Source: Leifsonia poae (GTDB taxonomy: Bacteria > Actinomycetota > Actinomycetes > Actinomycetales > Microbacteriaceae). From it: a stretch of 64,000 nucleotides of DNA. Below, piece by piece: positions 21,389-32,040 of the stretch. The translations under genes were made by a program, and so were the position numbers. The DNA is taken from contig NZ_BSEN01000013.1 of the NCBI RefSeq assembly GCF_027921845.1, positions 1 through 64,000 on the forward strand, in the 5' to 3' direction. The notes beneath the pieces were generated by a model. The model did not search any database and was not told where the DNA came from. It worked only from the letters and a program-made list of their open reading frames with translations. Every line of letters starts with the position of its first letter. The stretch's first letter is position 1.

Positions 21389-22060
21389 GTGACGACGGAC
21401 GACGCCGGGCTGTACCGGCCGGAACGGAGCTTCTTCGAGGCGTCGTCGCTGGAGATCGCCCCGCTGCTCCTCGGTGCGGTGCTCCGGCACGACACCCCGG
21501 AGGGCGAGGTCGGCCTGCGCATCACGGAGGTCGAGGCGTATGTGGGCGACGGCGTCGACCCGGGGTCGCACGCCTTCCGGGGGCGCACGAAGCGCAACGC
21601 CGTGATGTACGGGCCGCCGGGGTTCATGTACGCCTACTTCACGTACGGTATGCACGTCTGCGCCAACGTCGTCTGCTCACCGGAAGGCGAGGCGACGGCC
21701 GTGCTGCTGCGGGCGGCCGAGGTCGTCGAAGGGCGCGAACTGGCGCGGGCGCGGCGGTCGCGGGCGTCATCCTCCGGCGGGGCCGAGAACGGTCCGGTGC
21801 GCGTGGTCAGCGATCGCGATCTCGCCAGGGGGCCCGCCCGGCTCGTGGTGGCCGCCGGCATCCGGCTGGAGGAGAACGGCGCGGATCTGTACGCGCCGCC
21901 GTTCTCGCTCGAGCTGCCGCGGGTGGCACTGCCGTTCGTCTCGGGACCGCGCACCGGGGTCTCCGGCGCCGGCGGAGGCGACGCGTTCCCCTGGCGCTTC
22001 TGGCTCGACGGCGATCCGACGGTCTCGCCCTACAAGCGCCACCCCAAGTCCCACACCTGA
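21389..22060 (+). CDS. 3-methyladenine DNA glycosylase (AAG/MPG family)
   Basis: A 223-residue AAG-family base-excision repair glycosylase removing alkylated purines. It has the catalytic Glu in LRITEVEAYVG, then GSHAFRGRTKRNAVMYGPPGF and YAYFTYGMHVCANVV, all family hallmarks. The start is GTG at 21389. In M. tuberculosis mpg directly precedes tyrS; here two extra genes on the opposite strand and an operator array separate them. Confidence 0.95.
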   Translation: MTTDDAGLYRPERSFFEASSLEIAPLLLGAVLRHDTPEGEVGLRITEVEAYVGDGVDPGSHAFRGRTKRNAVMYGPPGFMYAYFTYGMHVCANVVCSPEGEATAVLLRAAEVVEGRELARARRSRASSSGGAENGPVRVVSDRDLARGPARLVVAAGIRLEENGADLYAPPFSLELPRVALPFVSGPRTGVSGAGGGDAFPWRFWLDGDPTVSPYKRHPKSHT

Positions 22061-22066
22061 CCCGCA

Positions 22067-22136
22067 CGCACTCGAGTCCGAACTTGTTGCACCCGAGAGC
22101 GGCGTGTCGAGCGCAACAAGTTCGGACTCGATTGCG
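22067..22136. terminator. Long inverted repeat between convergent genes
   Basis: A perfect 18-base stem (22073-22090 with 22113-22130, core CCGAACTTGTTGC), extended outward to 24 bases with one mismatch, around a 22-base loop. It sits between the glycosylase gene and a convergent membrane-protein gene, so it probably terminates in both directions. There is no T-run. Confidence 0.7.
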
Positions 22137-22145
22137 GGTGCTCGC

Positions 22146-22757
22146 TCAGGCGAAGGTGAGGCGGAAGACGCCGGCGCAGACGCAGGCCCAGATGAGGCTG
22201 GTGAGCGTGCCGATGATAAACCGCTCGCGCGCCTCCGGAGCTTCGAGCTCGGTGAAGCGGCCGACGCCCTTGATCGCGATCAGCACAGCCAGCGCTTCGG
22301 GGAAACCGGCCATGATCGCGCCCGTCGCAGCGAAGCGCTCGAGATACCCGATCGTCGTCCCGCCGCGCAGCACCTCCTGGGTGGGCTGCACGCCCGCGGC
22401 CTGCTGCTGGGGAGTGGCCGTCTCGGCGATCACGATGCCGCCGTGCACCCCGGGGACGGCGCCGCGCGAGGCCAGGGCCAGCACCAGCTGCGATGCCGGG
22501 CCGCCGCCGGTCACGCTGAGGGCGAGCACGACCAGGCCGATCAGCACGCGGAACAGCACGGGGGCGTCCGGCGTCGGCAGCGCCACAATGATCAGCGCGA
22601 GCCCGAGCAGTCCGGTCGCCACATAGACGAGGGGACGCCGCGGGGAGCGCATCGTGAACAGGATGCAGCAGAGCGAGGCGATCACGAGGATCAGCACCGC
22701 GCACCAGGCCAGCACAGGGCCGACCGTGGCGAAGAGTGGTTGGAGATTCGGGATCAT
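22146..22757 (-). CDS. Membrane protein paired with a SatD-like protein
   Basis: A 203-residue protein with about four helices: residues 10-32, 43-62, 67-95 and 180-200. A soluble stretch (about 105-175) contains VHGGIVIAETATP and RFTELEAPEARERFIIG. I recognise no family with certainty. It overlaps the SatD-like gene by four bases (ATGA), so the two are translated together and probably work together. Convergent with the glycosylase gene, it ends at the long inverted repeat. Confidence 0.75.
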   Translation of the reverse strand: MIPNLQPLFATVGPVLAWCAVLILVIASLCCILFTMRSPRRPLVYVATGLLGLALIIVALPTPDAPVLFRVLIGLVVLALSVTGGGPASQLVLALASRGAVPGVHGGIVIAETATPQQQAAGVQPTQEVLRGGTTIGYLERFAATGAIMAGFPEALAVLIAIKGVGRFTELEAPEARERFIIGTLTSLIWACVCAGVFRLTFA

Positions 22758-23371
22758 GCAGGGTCCGTTCGCAGCTGGGCGTCGTCGAGGCTCGTCAACA
22801 GCCTAGTCAGCGGTCCGATCGCCGCCAGCTCGACACGGAGGGCGGCCGCGCGCGCTCGATCGCTCGCCGACTGCGGGGTGATGCCGAGCCGGGCGCCGGC
22901 CTCCGCCTGCGTGAGGCCGGTCGTCACGAGGTCGTAGAGCTCCCAGCCGGCCGGGGAGCGGCTTTCCCGCAGGCTGAGCAGGAGGTTGACGATCGCTTCG
23001 GCGTCTTCGGCGGCCTGCGGTTCGACGATCGCGTCCGCGGCGAAACGGGTGGGCATCCGCTTGGCTCGCGTCACCGCCGACCGTGCGGCGATGAAGGCGT
23101 CGCCCGTCGCCTCGCGGGTCTCGGCCGGCAGCGGTGTGCGGACGTCGCCGCTGCCGAGTCCGACGCTCCAGGCGCCGCGACGCGTCAGGGCGAGGATGAG
23201 ATCGAGGGCCGTTGCGGCGTCGGCGGTGAGGGCCTGGATCTCGTCTCCGGCGTTGCGGTCGACGGGCAACGCGAGCCGGTCTCCGTAGCTCTCGTTGAGC
23301 TGGCCGAGGGTCTCTCCGACGATGTCGGGCTCCGACCTGCTGTCGACCTGGTCGGCGGTGATGACGAACAC
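22754..23371 (-). CDS. SatD-like protein with C-terminal HTH
   Basis: A 205-residue protein resembling the SatD family: FVITADQVDSRS at the start, then a domain with DRLALPVDRNAGDEIQAL. The C-terminus carries a helix-turn-helix (GLTQAEAGARLGITPQSASD, about residues 152-171). The function of SatD proteins is not established. The start is GTG at 23371 with GAGGAG upstream. Its own promoter region is packed with ATCAGG/CCTGAT operators; a TAGACT -10 box (minus strand, 23414-23419) lies between the first two. Autoregulation through the HTH is the natural inference. The family assignment is moderately sure. Confidence 0.7.
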   Translation of the reverse strand: MFVITADQVDSRSEPDIVGETLGQLNESYGDRLALPVDRNAGDEIQALTADAATALDLILALTRRGAWSVGLGSGDVRTPLPAETREATGDAFIAARSAVTRAKRMPTRFAADAIVEPQAAEDAEAIVNLLLSLRESRSPAGWELYDLVTTGLTQAEAGARLGITPQSASDRARAAALRVELAAIGPLTRLLTSLDDAQLRTDPA

Positions 23372-23389
23372 GATGATCTCCTCTCGTCG

Positions 23390-23509
23390 ATCAGGCTTTC
23401 ACACCTGATCCGGAGTCTATCAGGTCTCTGATCCTGATGCACCGATAATCAGGCCTGTAAACCTGATCACTGTGAGATCAGGCCTGCAGTCCTCCGCTGA
23501 TAGCCTGAT
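23390..23509. promoter_or_regulatory. Four phased operators between the satD-like gene and tyrS
   Basis: Three perfect palindromes of the form ATCAGG-N8-CCTGAT at 23390-23409, 23419-23438 and 23448-23467, plus a degenerate fourth at 23477-23496 with only the left arm intact. Their starts are exactly 29 bases apart, with nine-base linkers of unrelated sequence. A further CCTGAT (23504-23509) overlaps the tyrS -10 box TAGCCT (23501-23506). The array covers both divergent promoters, so one regulator may control both the satD-like operon and tyrS. Confidence 0.85.
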
Positions 23510-23512
23510 CCC

Positions 23513-24814
23513 GTGTCCGACTCAGAGATCCTCCACGCACAGACCAACGACCCGTCTTTCGACGACGTCTGGGATGAGCTGAAGTGGCGCGGGCTCATCC
23601 ACGTCTCGACGGATGAAGCAGCGCTGAAACAGCTCCTCGCGGGCGAGTCGGTCACCTATTACTGCGGTTTCGACCCGACCGCACCCAGTCTGCACCTCGG
23701 CAACCTCGTGCAGCTGCTCACCATGCGCCGACTCCAGCTCGCCGGGCACAAGCCCCTCGGCCTGGTCGGCGGCTCCACCGGTCTCATCGGCGACCCGCGT
23801 CCCACCGCCGAGCGCACCCTGAACACGCGCGAGACGGTGGCCGAGTGGGTCGGCTACCTGCAGAACCAGGTGTCGCGGTTCCTCAGCTCCGAGGGCGCCA
23901 ACGCCGTCCGGCTGGTCAACAACCTCGACTGGACCCACCCGCTGTCGGCCATCGACTTCCTCCGCGACATCGGCAAGCACTTCCGCGTGGGCACCATGCT
24001 CAAGAAGGATGCGGTGGCCGCGCGCCTCAACTCCGACGAGGGCATCAGCTACACCGAGTTCAGCTACCAGATCCTGCAGGGGATGGACTTCCTGGAGCTC
24101 TACCGCCAGTACGGCTGCGTGCTGCAGACCGGCGGCAGCGACCAGTGGGGCAACCTCACGAGCGGAACCGACCTCATCCGCCGCGTCGAGCACGTCGCCG
24201 CGCACGCGATCGGCACCCCGCTGATCACGAACAGCGACGGCACCAAGTTCGGCAAGAGCGAGGGCAACGCCATCTGGCTCGACCCCACGCTCACGAGCCC
24301 CTACGCGATCTACCAGTTCTGGCTGAACACCGACGACGCCGACGTGATCGCCCGCCTCAAGGTGTTCACGTTCCTCACGCGCGCCGAGATCGAGCGGTTG
24401 GAGCAGGCCGTGGCCGACGAGCCGTACAAGCGCGAGGCGCAGCGACGGCTGGCCTACGAGGTCACGAGCCTGGTGCACGGTGTGGAGGCGACCGATGCCG
24501 CGATCGCCGCATCGGAGGCGCTGTTCGGTCAGGGGGAGCTCGAGGCCCTCGACGCCGATACCCTCGAGGCCGCGCTGCGCGAGCTACCCAACACGACGAC
24601 GGCTCCGACGGCGACCGTCGCCCAATCGCTCGTCGACACGGGACTCACGGCGAGCCTCAGCGAGGCGCGGCGGGCGATTGCCCAGGGCGGGGTCTACCTC
24701 AACAACGTGAAGATCGACGACGGCGAGGTCTCGCTGGCCGATTCGCTGCTGGCGGGCCGGATGGCGGTGCTGCGCCGCGGGAAGAAGACGTTGGCCGGCC
24801 TGTTCGTCGAGTAG
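23513..24814 (+). CDS. tyrS: Tyrosine-tRNA ligase
   Basis: A 433-residue class I synthetase charging tRNA-Tyr. It has YCGFDPTAPSLHLGNLV (HIGH-like), tyrosine-recognition residues around QILQGMDFLELY, GGSDQWGN, and the KMSKS-like TKFGKSEG. A C-terminal S4 RNA-binding domain follows (LSEARRAIAQGGVYLNN). The GTG at 23513 is six bases after TAGCCT, a leaderless start; no ribosome-binding site is present. It is unusual in being overlapped by the end of the operator array. Confidence 0.97.
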   Translation: MSDSEILHAQTNDPSFDDVWDELKWRGLIHVSTDEAALKQLLAGESVTYYCGFDPTAPSLHLGNLVQLLTMRRLQLAGHKPLGLVGGSTGLIGDPRPTAERTLNTRETVAEWVGYLQNQVSRFLSSEGANAVRLVNNLDWTHPLSAIDFLRDIGKHFRVGTMLKKDAVAARLNSDEGISYTEFSYQILQGMDFLELYRQYGCVLQTGGSDQWGNLTSGTDLIRRVEHVAAHAIGTPLITNSDGTKFGKSEGNAIWLDPTLTSPYAIYQFWLNTDDADVIARLKVFTFLTRAEIERLEQAVADEPYKREAQRRLAYEVTSLVHGVEATDAAIAASEALFGQGELEALDADTLEAALRELPNTTTAPTATVAQSLVDTGLTASLSEARRAIAQGGVYLNNVKIDDGEVSLADSLLAGRMAVLRRGKKTLAGLFVE

Positions 24815-24843
24815 CGGAGCCCGGAAACGCGTACCGTTGAGGG

Positions 24844-25002
24844 ATGAACGGTGACGACAAGCAGGATGTGGACGACGCGCTGGTTCCGCGGCTGAAGCTG
24901 ATCGAGGATCAGCCGCTCGCCACGCGCGCCGAGGCGTACGCCCAGATGCACGACGAGCTGCGCGACGTGCTCGAGGGCGGCGACGTCCACCGCAATGCCT
25001 GA
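24844..25002 (+). CDS. Conserved small acidic protein preceding tlyA
   Basis: A 52-residue acidic protein starting MNGDDKQDVDDALVPRLKLI, with RAEAYAQMHDELRDVLEGG near the end. A small gene of this kind sits between the tyrS region and tlyA in other actinobacteria, and synteny supports it as real. Its TACCGT box (24832-24837) lies six bases before the ATG, so it probably heads a leaderless transcript for tlyA. It overlaps the tlyA start by eight bases. The function is unknown. Confidence 0.8.
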   Translation: MNGDDKQDVDDALVPRLKLIEDQPLATRAEAYAQMHDELRDVLEGGDVHRNA

Positions 25003-25828
25003 CGCGCCGAAGTCTGACGAAACCGTAGCGAGCGGGGAGGTGCGGCTCGATGTCGCGCTCGCCGCACGCGGACTCGCCCGCTCCCGCTCGCACGCCGCCA
25101 CGTTGATCGCCGAAGGGATCGTCAGCGTCGACGGAGCCGCCGTCGTGCGGGCGTCGGCCAAGGTGCGCGACGAGCAGACCATCGAGGTCGCCGGCGCCGA
25201 CCACTACGTCAGCCGCGGCGCCCACAAGCTGATCGGCGCGCTGGACGCGTTCGAGGTGCCCGTCGCCGAGCGTGTCGCGCTCGACGTCGGCGCCTCCACC
25301 GGCGGGTTCAGCCAGGTGCTGCTCGAGCGGGGTGTGACGGAGGTGATCGCGATCGACGTCGGGCACGGCCAGCTCGCGGCGGCCCTCGCGATCGAGCCGC
25401 GCCTCACCTCGTACGAAGGTGTCAACGCCAGGGCGCTCACCGCGGAGTCGTTCGCCGGACTCGTCGGTCGGCCGCTGCGCCCGCAGCTCGTCGTCGGCGA
25501 CCTGTCGTTCATCTCGCTCGCGCAGGTTCTGCCGGCGCTCGTCGCCACGGCGGCCGACGGCGCCGACTTCGTGCTGCTCGTCAAGCCGCAGTTCGAGGTG
25601 GGCCGCACCGGCATCAAAGAGGGGATCGTGCGCGATCCGGTGCTTCGGGCCGAGGCCGTGATGAACGTGCTCTGGGCGGCGTTCGATCTCGGCGTCGGGA
25701 CGGCCGGGGTCATCCCGTCGCCGATCGCGGGGAGCCAGGGGAACCGGGAGTATCTGGTCTGGCTGAGTGCGGTCGTCGGCACGAACCCGACGGAATGGCT
25801 CCAGACGGTGACGCAGATCACCCTCTGA
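24995..25828 (+). CDS. tlyA: 16S/23S rRNA 2'-O-methyltransferase TlyA
   Basis: A 277-residue TlyA-type protein: an N-terminal S4 RNA-binding domain (RLDVALAARGLARSRSHAA) and an FtsJ-like SAM domain with DVGASTGGFSQVLLERG and VGDLSFISL. In mycobacteria TlyA methylates 16S C1409 and 23S C1920 and determines capreomycin sensitivity. The ATG at 24995 lies inside the end of the preceding small gene. Position before nadK and recN matches actinobacterial synteny. Confidence 0.93.
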   Translation: MPDAPKSDETVASGEVRLDVALAARGLARSRSHAATLIAEGIVSVDGAAVVRASAKVRDEQTIEVAGADHYVSRGAHKLIGALDAFEVPVAERVALDVGASTGGFSQVLLERGVTEVIAIDVGHGQLAAALAIEPRLTSYEGVNARALTAESFAGLVGRPLRPQLVVGDLSFISLAQVLPALVATAADGADFVLLVKPQFEVGRTGIKEGIVRDPVLRAEAVMNVLWAAFDLGVGTAGVIPSPIAGSQGNREYLVWLSAVVGTNPTEWLQTVTQITL

Positions 25829-25987
25829 AGCGTCAGGCGACGGCGTCCGTCCGTCGCAAACCCGGCCGCGGAGCCACGTCCACAGGCATGAGTTGTGAAC
25901 AGGCTCAGCTCCGGTTCACCAACGGGGCCCGATGATCCGACAGAATGGATGAACCGGATCTCATCACCGAAATGGAGCGTGACGCGT

Positions 25988-26905
25988 ATGGATGCACCCG
26001 CACGGTACATCCTCGTCGTCGCGCACACCGGTCGCCAAGATTCACTCACTGCGGGAGTCGCCGTCTGCTCCCAACTCATCGACGCGGGCGTCATCCCCGT
26101 GCTCAGCGAAGACGAGCGCCGCGATGTCCTCGCCGCTGAGCCGAGCTTCGATCAGGTCGCCGTGCTCGGCGTCGACGTTCAGCCGAGCGAGCTCGAGCTC
26201 GTCATCGTGCTGGGCGGCGACGGCACCATCCTGCGTGCGGCCGAGCTGGTACGCGGATGCTCGGCGCCCCTCCTCGGCGTCAACCTCGGTCACGTCGGCT
26301 TCCTGGCCGAGAGCGAGCGCGACGACCTCGAACTCGCGGTCGCGCGAGGGCTCGAGAAGGACTACGAGGTCGAAGAGCGCATGACCCTCTCCGCCAGGGT
26401 CAAGGTGGGCAAAGAGGTCGTCTACGAGAGCTGGGCGCTCAACGAGGCGACAGTCGAGAAGGCCAGCCGTGAGCGGATGCTCGAGGTGGTCATCGAGGTT
26501 GACGGCCGCCCCATGTCGAGCTTCGGCTGCGACGGAGTCGTGATGTCGACCCCGACCGGATCGACGGCATACTCGTTCTCCGCGGGCGGCCCGGTCGTCT
26601 GGCCCGGCGTCGCCGCCCTGCTGCTGGTGCCGCTGAGCGCGCACGCCCTGTTCTCGCGACCGCTGGTCGTCAACGCCGACTCCTCACTGGCGGTCGAACT
26701 GCTCGAGCGCGCCGAGGGGGAGGGCATCCTCTGGTGCGACGGCCGTCGCGCATACGATCTTCCGCCGGGGGCCAGGGTCGTCGTGCGTCGCTCGCCGATC
26801 CCGGTACGGCTCGCGCGGCTGCACCCCGGCCCGTTCACCGACCGGCTGGTGCACAAGTTCAACCTTCCGGTCACGGGGTGGAGGGGGCCGGCCGGGCGTG
26901 ACTGA
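25988..26905 (+). CDS. nadK: NAD kinase
   Basis: A 305-residue NAD kinase making NADP. It has GGDGT in VLGGDGTILRAAELV, the NE loop around WALNEATVEK, and STPTGSTAYSFSAGGPVVWP. I chose the ATG at 25988 because GGAG lies about ten bases upstream; a GTG nine bases earlier sits too close to it. Its stop overlaps the recN start by eight bases, a common arrangement in actinobacteria. Confidence 0.95.
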   Translation: MDAPARYILVVAHTGRQDSLTAGVAVCSQLIDAGVIPVLSEDERRDVLAAEPSFDQVAVLGVDVQPSELELVIVLGGDGTILRAAELVRGCSAPLLGVNLGHVGFLAESERDDLELAVARGLEKDYEVEERMTLSARVKVGKEVVYESWALNEATVEKASRERMLEVVIEVDGRPMSSFGCDGVVMSTPTGSTAYSFSAGGPVVWPGVAALLLVPLSAHALFSRPLVVNADSSLAVELLERAEGEGILWCDGRRAYDLPPGARVVVRRSPIPVRLARLHPGPFTDRLVHKFNLPVTGWRGPAGRD

Positions 26906-28622
26906 GCAGCGAGCAGGCATCGAGGAGATCTCGATCAAAGACTTGGGCGTCATCGCCGACGCGTCACTGCCACTCGGGCCGGGGTTCACGGCGCTGACGG
27001 GTGAGACCGGTGCGGGCAAGACGATGGTCGTGTCCGCGCTCGGGCTGCTGCTCGGCGAGCGGGCGGACACGGGCGCGGTGCGGCTCGGCAGCCCGCAGGC
27101 GTGGGTCGAAGGCCGCTGGCGGGTGGCCGATGCCGGCGAGGTCGTCGAGCGGGTGCGCGATGCCGGCGGCGACGTCGACCCCGTCGGGTCCGGCTCCGCC
27201 GAACTGGTGCTCTCCCGGTCCGTGTCGGCCGAGGGGCGGTCGCGCGCGGTCGTCGGCGGTCGGAGCGCACCGGTCAGCGTGCTCACCGAGCTCGGCGAGC
27301 AGCTCGTGGTCGTGCACGGGCAGTCGGACCAGATCCGGCTGCGCTCCGCCGTCGCCCAGCGCGAGGCGCTCGACCGCTACGCAGGAGCTCCGCTCGCCGA
27401 CGCCATCGAGAACTACGTGCACGTCTTCCACCGGTGGCGCGACAACCGGGCCGAACTCGACGAACTCGTCGCCGATCAGGATCGACGTGCCCGCGAAGCC
27501 CAAGATCTTCGCCTGGCCATGGCCGAGATCGAGACCGTCGCGCCGCAGCCCGGCGAAGACGACGAACTCGCCGAACGCGCCGAGCGGCTCTCCAACCTCG
27601 AAGAACTGCGCCTCGGCGCCGCCAGCGCCCGCGAGCTGCTGTCGGCCGAAGAGTCCGAGGGAGCGGACGCCCTCTCGCTGCTCGACAACGCGCGGCGCAG
27701 CCTGGAGCGCGTCGCCCCGCACGATGCCGCGCTCGGCGACGTGGCGGAGGCGGTCGCGAACGCCAACTACCTGGTGTCCGACATCGCGGCCCAGCTGTCG
27801 ACCTATCTCGCGGCGCTCGACACCGACGGCGCTCGTGAACTCGAGATCGTGCAGGAGCGTCGTTCGGAGCTCGCCACCCTGGTGCGCAAGTACGGTCCGA
27901 CCCTCGACGACGTCATCCGGGCGCTCGAGACCGGCAGCTCGCGGCTGTTCGAGCTCGACGGCGACTCCGATCGCATCGACCAGCTGCGTGCCGACGTGGA
28001 GTCCGACGAGGTGCTGGTGGCAGAGCTGGCCGACGGACTCAGCGCGCTGCGTCGTGACGCCGCCGAGCGGCTGGGCGCGGCCGTCTCAGACGAGCTCACC
28101 GCCCTCGCCATGGCCGACGCGCGCATCGTCGTCGAGGTGACGGAGCGCGAAGAGTTCACGGCGAGCGGGCGCGACCAGGTCGCCATCCTGCTGCAGCCGC
28201 ACTCGGGAGCAGAGCCCCGCGCCCTCGGCAAGGGGGCGTCGGGCGGTGAGCTGTCACGCGTGATGCTGGCGATCGAGGTCGTCATCGCGGGCACCGATCC
28301 GGTCCCGACCTTCATCTTCGACGAGATCGACGCGGGCGTCGGCGGTGCCTCGGCCATCGAGATCGGCCGCCGCCTCGCGCGACTGGCCGAATCGTCGCAG
28401 GTGATCGTCGTCACGCACCTCGCGCAGGTCGCCGCGTTCGCGAACAATCACCTCACGGTGGTCAAAGGCAGCGATGGCTCGGTCACCGAGTCGAGCGTCC
28501 GCCAGCTCACCGGCGACGAGCGCATCGCCGAGATGGCGCGGCTGCTGTCGGGCCTGCCCGACTCCGAGAGCGGCCTGGCTCACGCCAGGGAGCTCGTCGA
28601 GATGGCCACCGCGGGCCGCTGA
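26898..28622 (+). CDS. recN: DNA repair protein RecN
   Basis: A 574-residue SMC-like ATPase that acts early in double-strand break repair. The Walker A is GETGAGKT near the N-terminus. A central coiled coil (about 155-380) follows, then the ABC signature GKGASGGELSRVMLAIE, Walker B FIFDEIDAGVGG and the H-loop VVTHLAQVAAFANNH. The start is GTG at 26898, inside the end of nadK. I see no obvious SOS box. Confidence 0.95.
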   Translation: MTEQRAGIEEISIKDLGVIADASLPLGPGFTALTGETGAGKTMVVSALGLLLGERADTGAVRLGSPQAWVEGRWRVADAGEVVERVRDAGGDVDPVGSGSAELVLSRSVSAEGRSRAVVGGRSAPVSVLTELGEQLVVVHGQSDQIRLRSAVAQREALDRYAGAPLADAIENYVHVFHRWRDNRAELDELVADQDRRAREAQDLRLAMAEIETVAPQPGEDDELAERAERLSNLEELRLGAASARELLSAEESEGADALSLLDNARRSLERVAPHDAALGDVAEAVANANYLVSDIAAQLSTYLAALDTDGARELEIVQERRSELATLVRKYGPTLDDVIRALETGSSRLFELDGDSDRIDQLRADVESDEVLVAELADGLSALRRDAAERLGAAVSDELTALAMADARIVVEVTEREEFTASGRDQVAILLQPHSGAEPRALGKGASGGELSRVMLAIEVVIAGTDPVPTFIFDEIDAGVGGASAIEIGRRLARLAESSQVIVVTHLAQVAAFANNHLTVVKGSDGSVTESSVRQLTGDERIAEMARLLSGLPDSESGLAHARELVEMATAGR

Positions 28623-28675
28623 GTCCTGCCCGAACATCCGCGCCCGGTCCGGCGCATCCACCCCGCTGGCGGTGA

Positions 28676-28689
28676 TAGGATAAAAGCCC
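28676..28689 (+). promoter_or_regulatory. -10 box of pyrG
   Basis: TAGGAT at 28676-28681 lies eight bases before the GTG of pyrG. It suggests a start at or within two bases of the start codon and separates pyrG transcription from recN. Confidence 0.45.
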
Positions 28690-30392
<1,703 letters not shown>

Positions 30393-30393
<1 letters not shown>

Positions 30394-31043
30394 TGAGCGA
30401 CGCTCCCGTCGTGGCCGAGGAGGCCCTGACCGACGACGCGTTCTCGCCGCAGATCACCTCGAGCGAGATCGCGTTCGAGGGCAAGATCTGGAACGTGCGG
30501 CGCGACACGTTCCGCTACAACGACGACGAGATCACGCGGGAGTACATCGACCATACGGGCGCCGTCGCCATCCTCGCGATGGACGACGACGGCCGGGTGC
30601 TGCTGATCAAGCAATACCGGCACCCGGTCCGGCACCGCGAGTGGGAGATTCCGGCCGGGCTGCTCGATGTGCGCGGCGAGGAGCCGCTCGCGGCCGCCAA
30701 GCGCGAGTTGTCGGAAGAGGCCGACCTGCAGGCCGACGAGTGGAACGTGCTCGGCGAGTTCTACACGAGCCCCGGAGGAAGCGACGAGGCGATCCGCATC
30801 TACCTCGCCCGCGGCGTCACACCGACCGGAACGGTATTCACCCGTGCCGAGGAAGAGGCCGACATCGAGGTGCGCTGGGTGCCGCTCGACGACGTGGTGG
30901 ATGCCGTGCTGAACCGCCGGGTGCAGAACCCGTCGCTCATCGTCGGCGCGCTGTCGGCACGGGTCGCCCGAGAGTCCGGATGGGCGCAGCTCGGGGCGGC
31001 CGACCTGCCCTGGCCGCGGCATCCCAAACTCGGCGGGGAATGA
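30393..31043 (+). CDS. NUDIX hydrolase, ADP-ribose pyrophosphatase type
   Basis: A 216-residue NUDIX protein. The box reads from [18 protein letters not shown] to SEEADL, with the metal-binding RExxEE core intact. The preceding strand ([16 protein letters not shown]) and the downstream [18 protein letters not shown] match ADP-ribose pyrophosphatases. The same gene follows pyrG in M. tuberculosis. The start overlaps the pyrG stop (TGATG) and the end overlaps xerD (ATGA). Confidence 0.92.
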
Positions 31044-31945
31044 ACATCGAGCGAGCGGTCGACACGTATCTTCGGCACGTCTCGATCGAGCGCGGGCTCT
31101 CGGCCAACACTGTTGCGGCGTACCGGCGCGACCTCGTGGTCTACGGGTCGTGGCTCGCCGGGCAGGGCATCGACGATCCCGCCGCGGTGACGACCACCGC
31201 CATCTCCGACTTCGCCCTGCACCTCGGATCCCGCGCGGAGTCACCGCTCACCGCGTCGTCACTGGCCCGGATGCTCTCCACGGTGCGCGGATTCCACCGC
31301 TTCCTGCTGGAGGAGGGAGTCGTCGACTCCGACGTGGCGCATGAGGTGCGGCCGCCGAAGCTGCCGAGCCGTCTGCCGAAGGCGATCACGGTCGACCAGG
31401 TCGGCGCGCTGCTGGCGGCGACGGACGGCGACGACATCCAGTCGCTCCGGGACAAGGCGCTGCTCGAACTGCTGTACGCCACCGGCGCGCGGGTGAGCGA
31501 GGCCGTCTCGCTCAATGTCGACGACGTGATCGACGACGACATCGTGCGCCTGACCGGCAAGGGCAACAAGCAGCGGATCGTCCCCCTCGGCAGCTACGCG
31601 CGCACGGCGATCGACAACTACCTCGTGCGGGCGCGTCCGGCTCTCTCTCTGCGCGGCCGGGCGACGCCCGCGCTGTTCCTCGGGATGCGCGGGGCCCGGG
31701 TGTCGCGCCAGAACGCCTGGCTGATCATCCGGGCCGCGGCAGAGCGGGCGCACCTCGACGTGGAGATCTCGCCCCACACGCTGCGCCATTCGTTCGCGAC
31801 GCATCTGCTGGCCGGGGGAGCCGACGTGCGTGTGGTGCAGGAGCTGCTCGGCCACTCCTCGGTGGCGACGACGCAGATCTACACCCTGGTCACGGCCGAC
31901 ACGCTCCGCGACGTCTACACCTCGGCGCACCCCCGCGCGCGCTGA
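31040..31945 (+). CDS. xerD: Site-specific tyrosine recombinase XerD
   Basis: A 301-residue tyrosine recombinase resolving chromosome dimers at dif with XerC. An N-terminal SAM-like core-binding domain (1-90) is followed by the catalytic domain with Arg in TGARVSEAV, Lys in [34 protein letters not shown], and the nucleophile Tyr in QIYT. It is a housekeeping Xer protein by its context (nudix-xerD-parA-scpAB) rather than a phage integrase. Confidence 0.95.
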   Translation: MNIERAVDTYLRHVSIERGLSANTVAAYRRDLVVYGSWLAGQGIDDPAAVTTTAISDFALHLGSRAESPLTASSLARMLSTVRGFHRFLLEEGVVDSDVAHEVRPPKLPSRLPKAITVDQVGALLAATDGDDIQSLRDKALLELLYATGARVSEAVSLNVDDVIDDDIVRLTGKGNKQRIVPLGSYARTAIDNYLVRARPALSLRGRATPALFLGMRGARVSRQNAWLIIRAAAERAHLDVEISPHTLRHSFATHLLAGGADVRVVQELLGHSSVATTQIYTLVTADTLRDVYTSAHPRAR

Positions 31946-32040
31946 GCGAACCGGGCGGCGGTGCGGCCCGCGAACCGGGGGTTGCGCCGTTAGACTTGGC
32001 CACTGAAGAGCCACGCGACAGAGGGACGAGGAACACGCAG

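Noticed and set aside
23390-23509. CRISPR array, because of the 29-base periodicity
   Set aside because: Only the palindromic arms repeat. The linkers are nine bases, too short for spacers, and no cas gene is present.
31996-32040. TTG at 31996 as the start of the ParA-like protein
   Set aside because: It overlaps the TAGACT -10 box. The GTG at 32041 has a proper ribosome-binding site.
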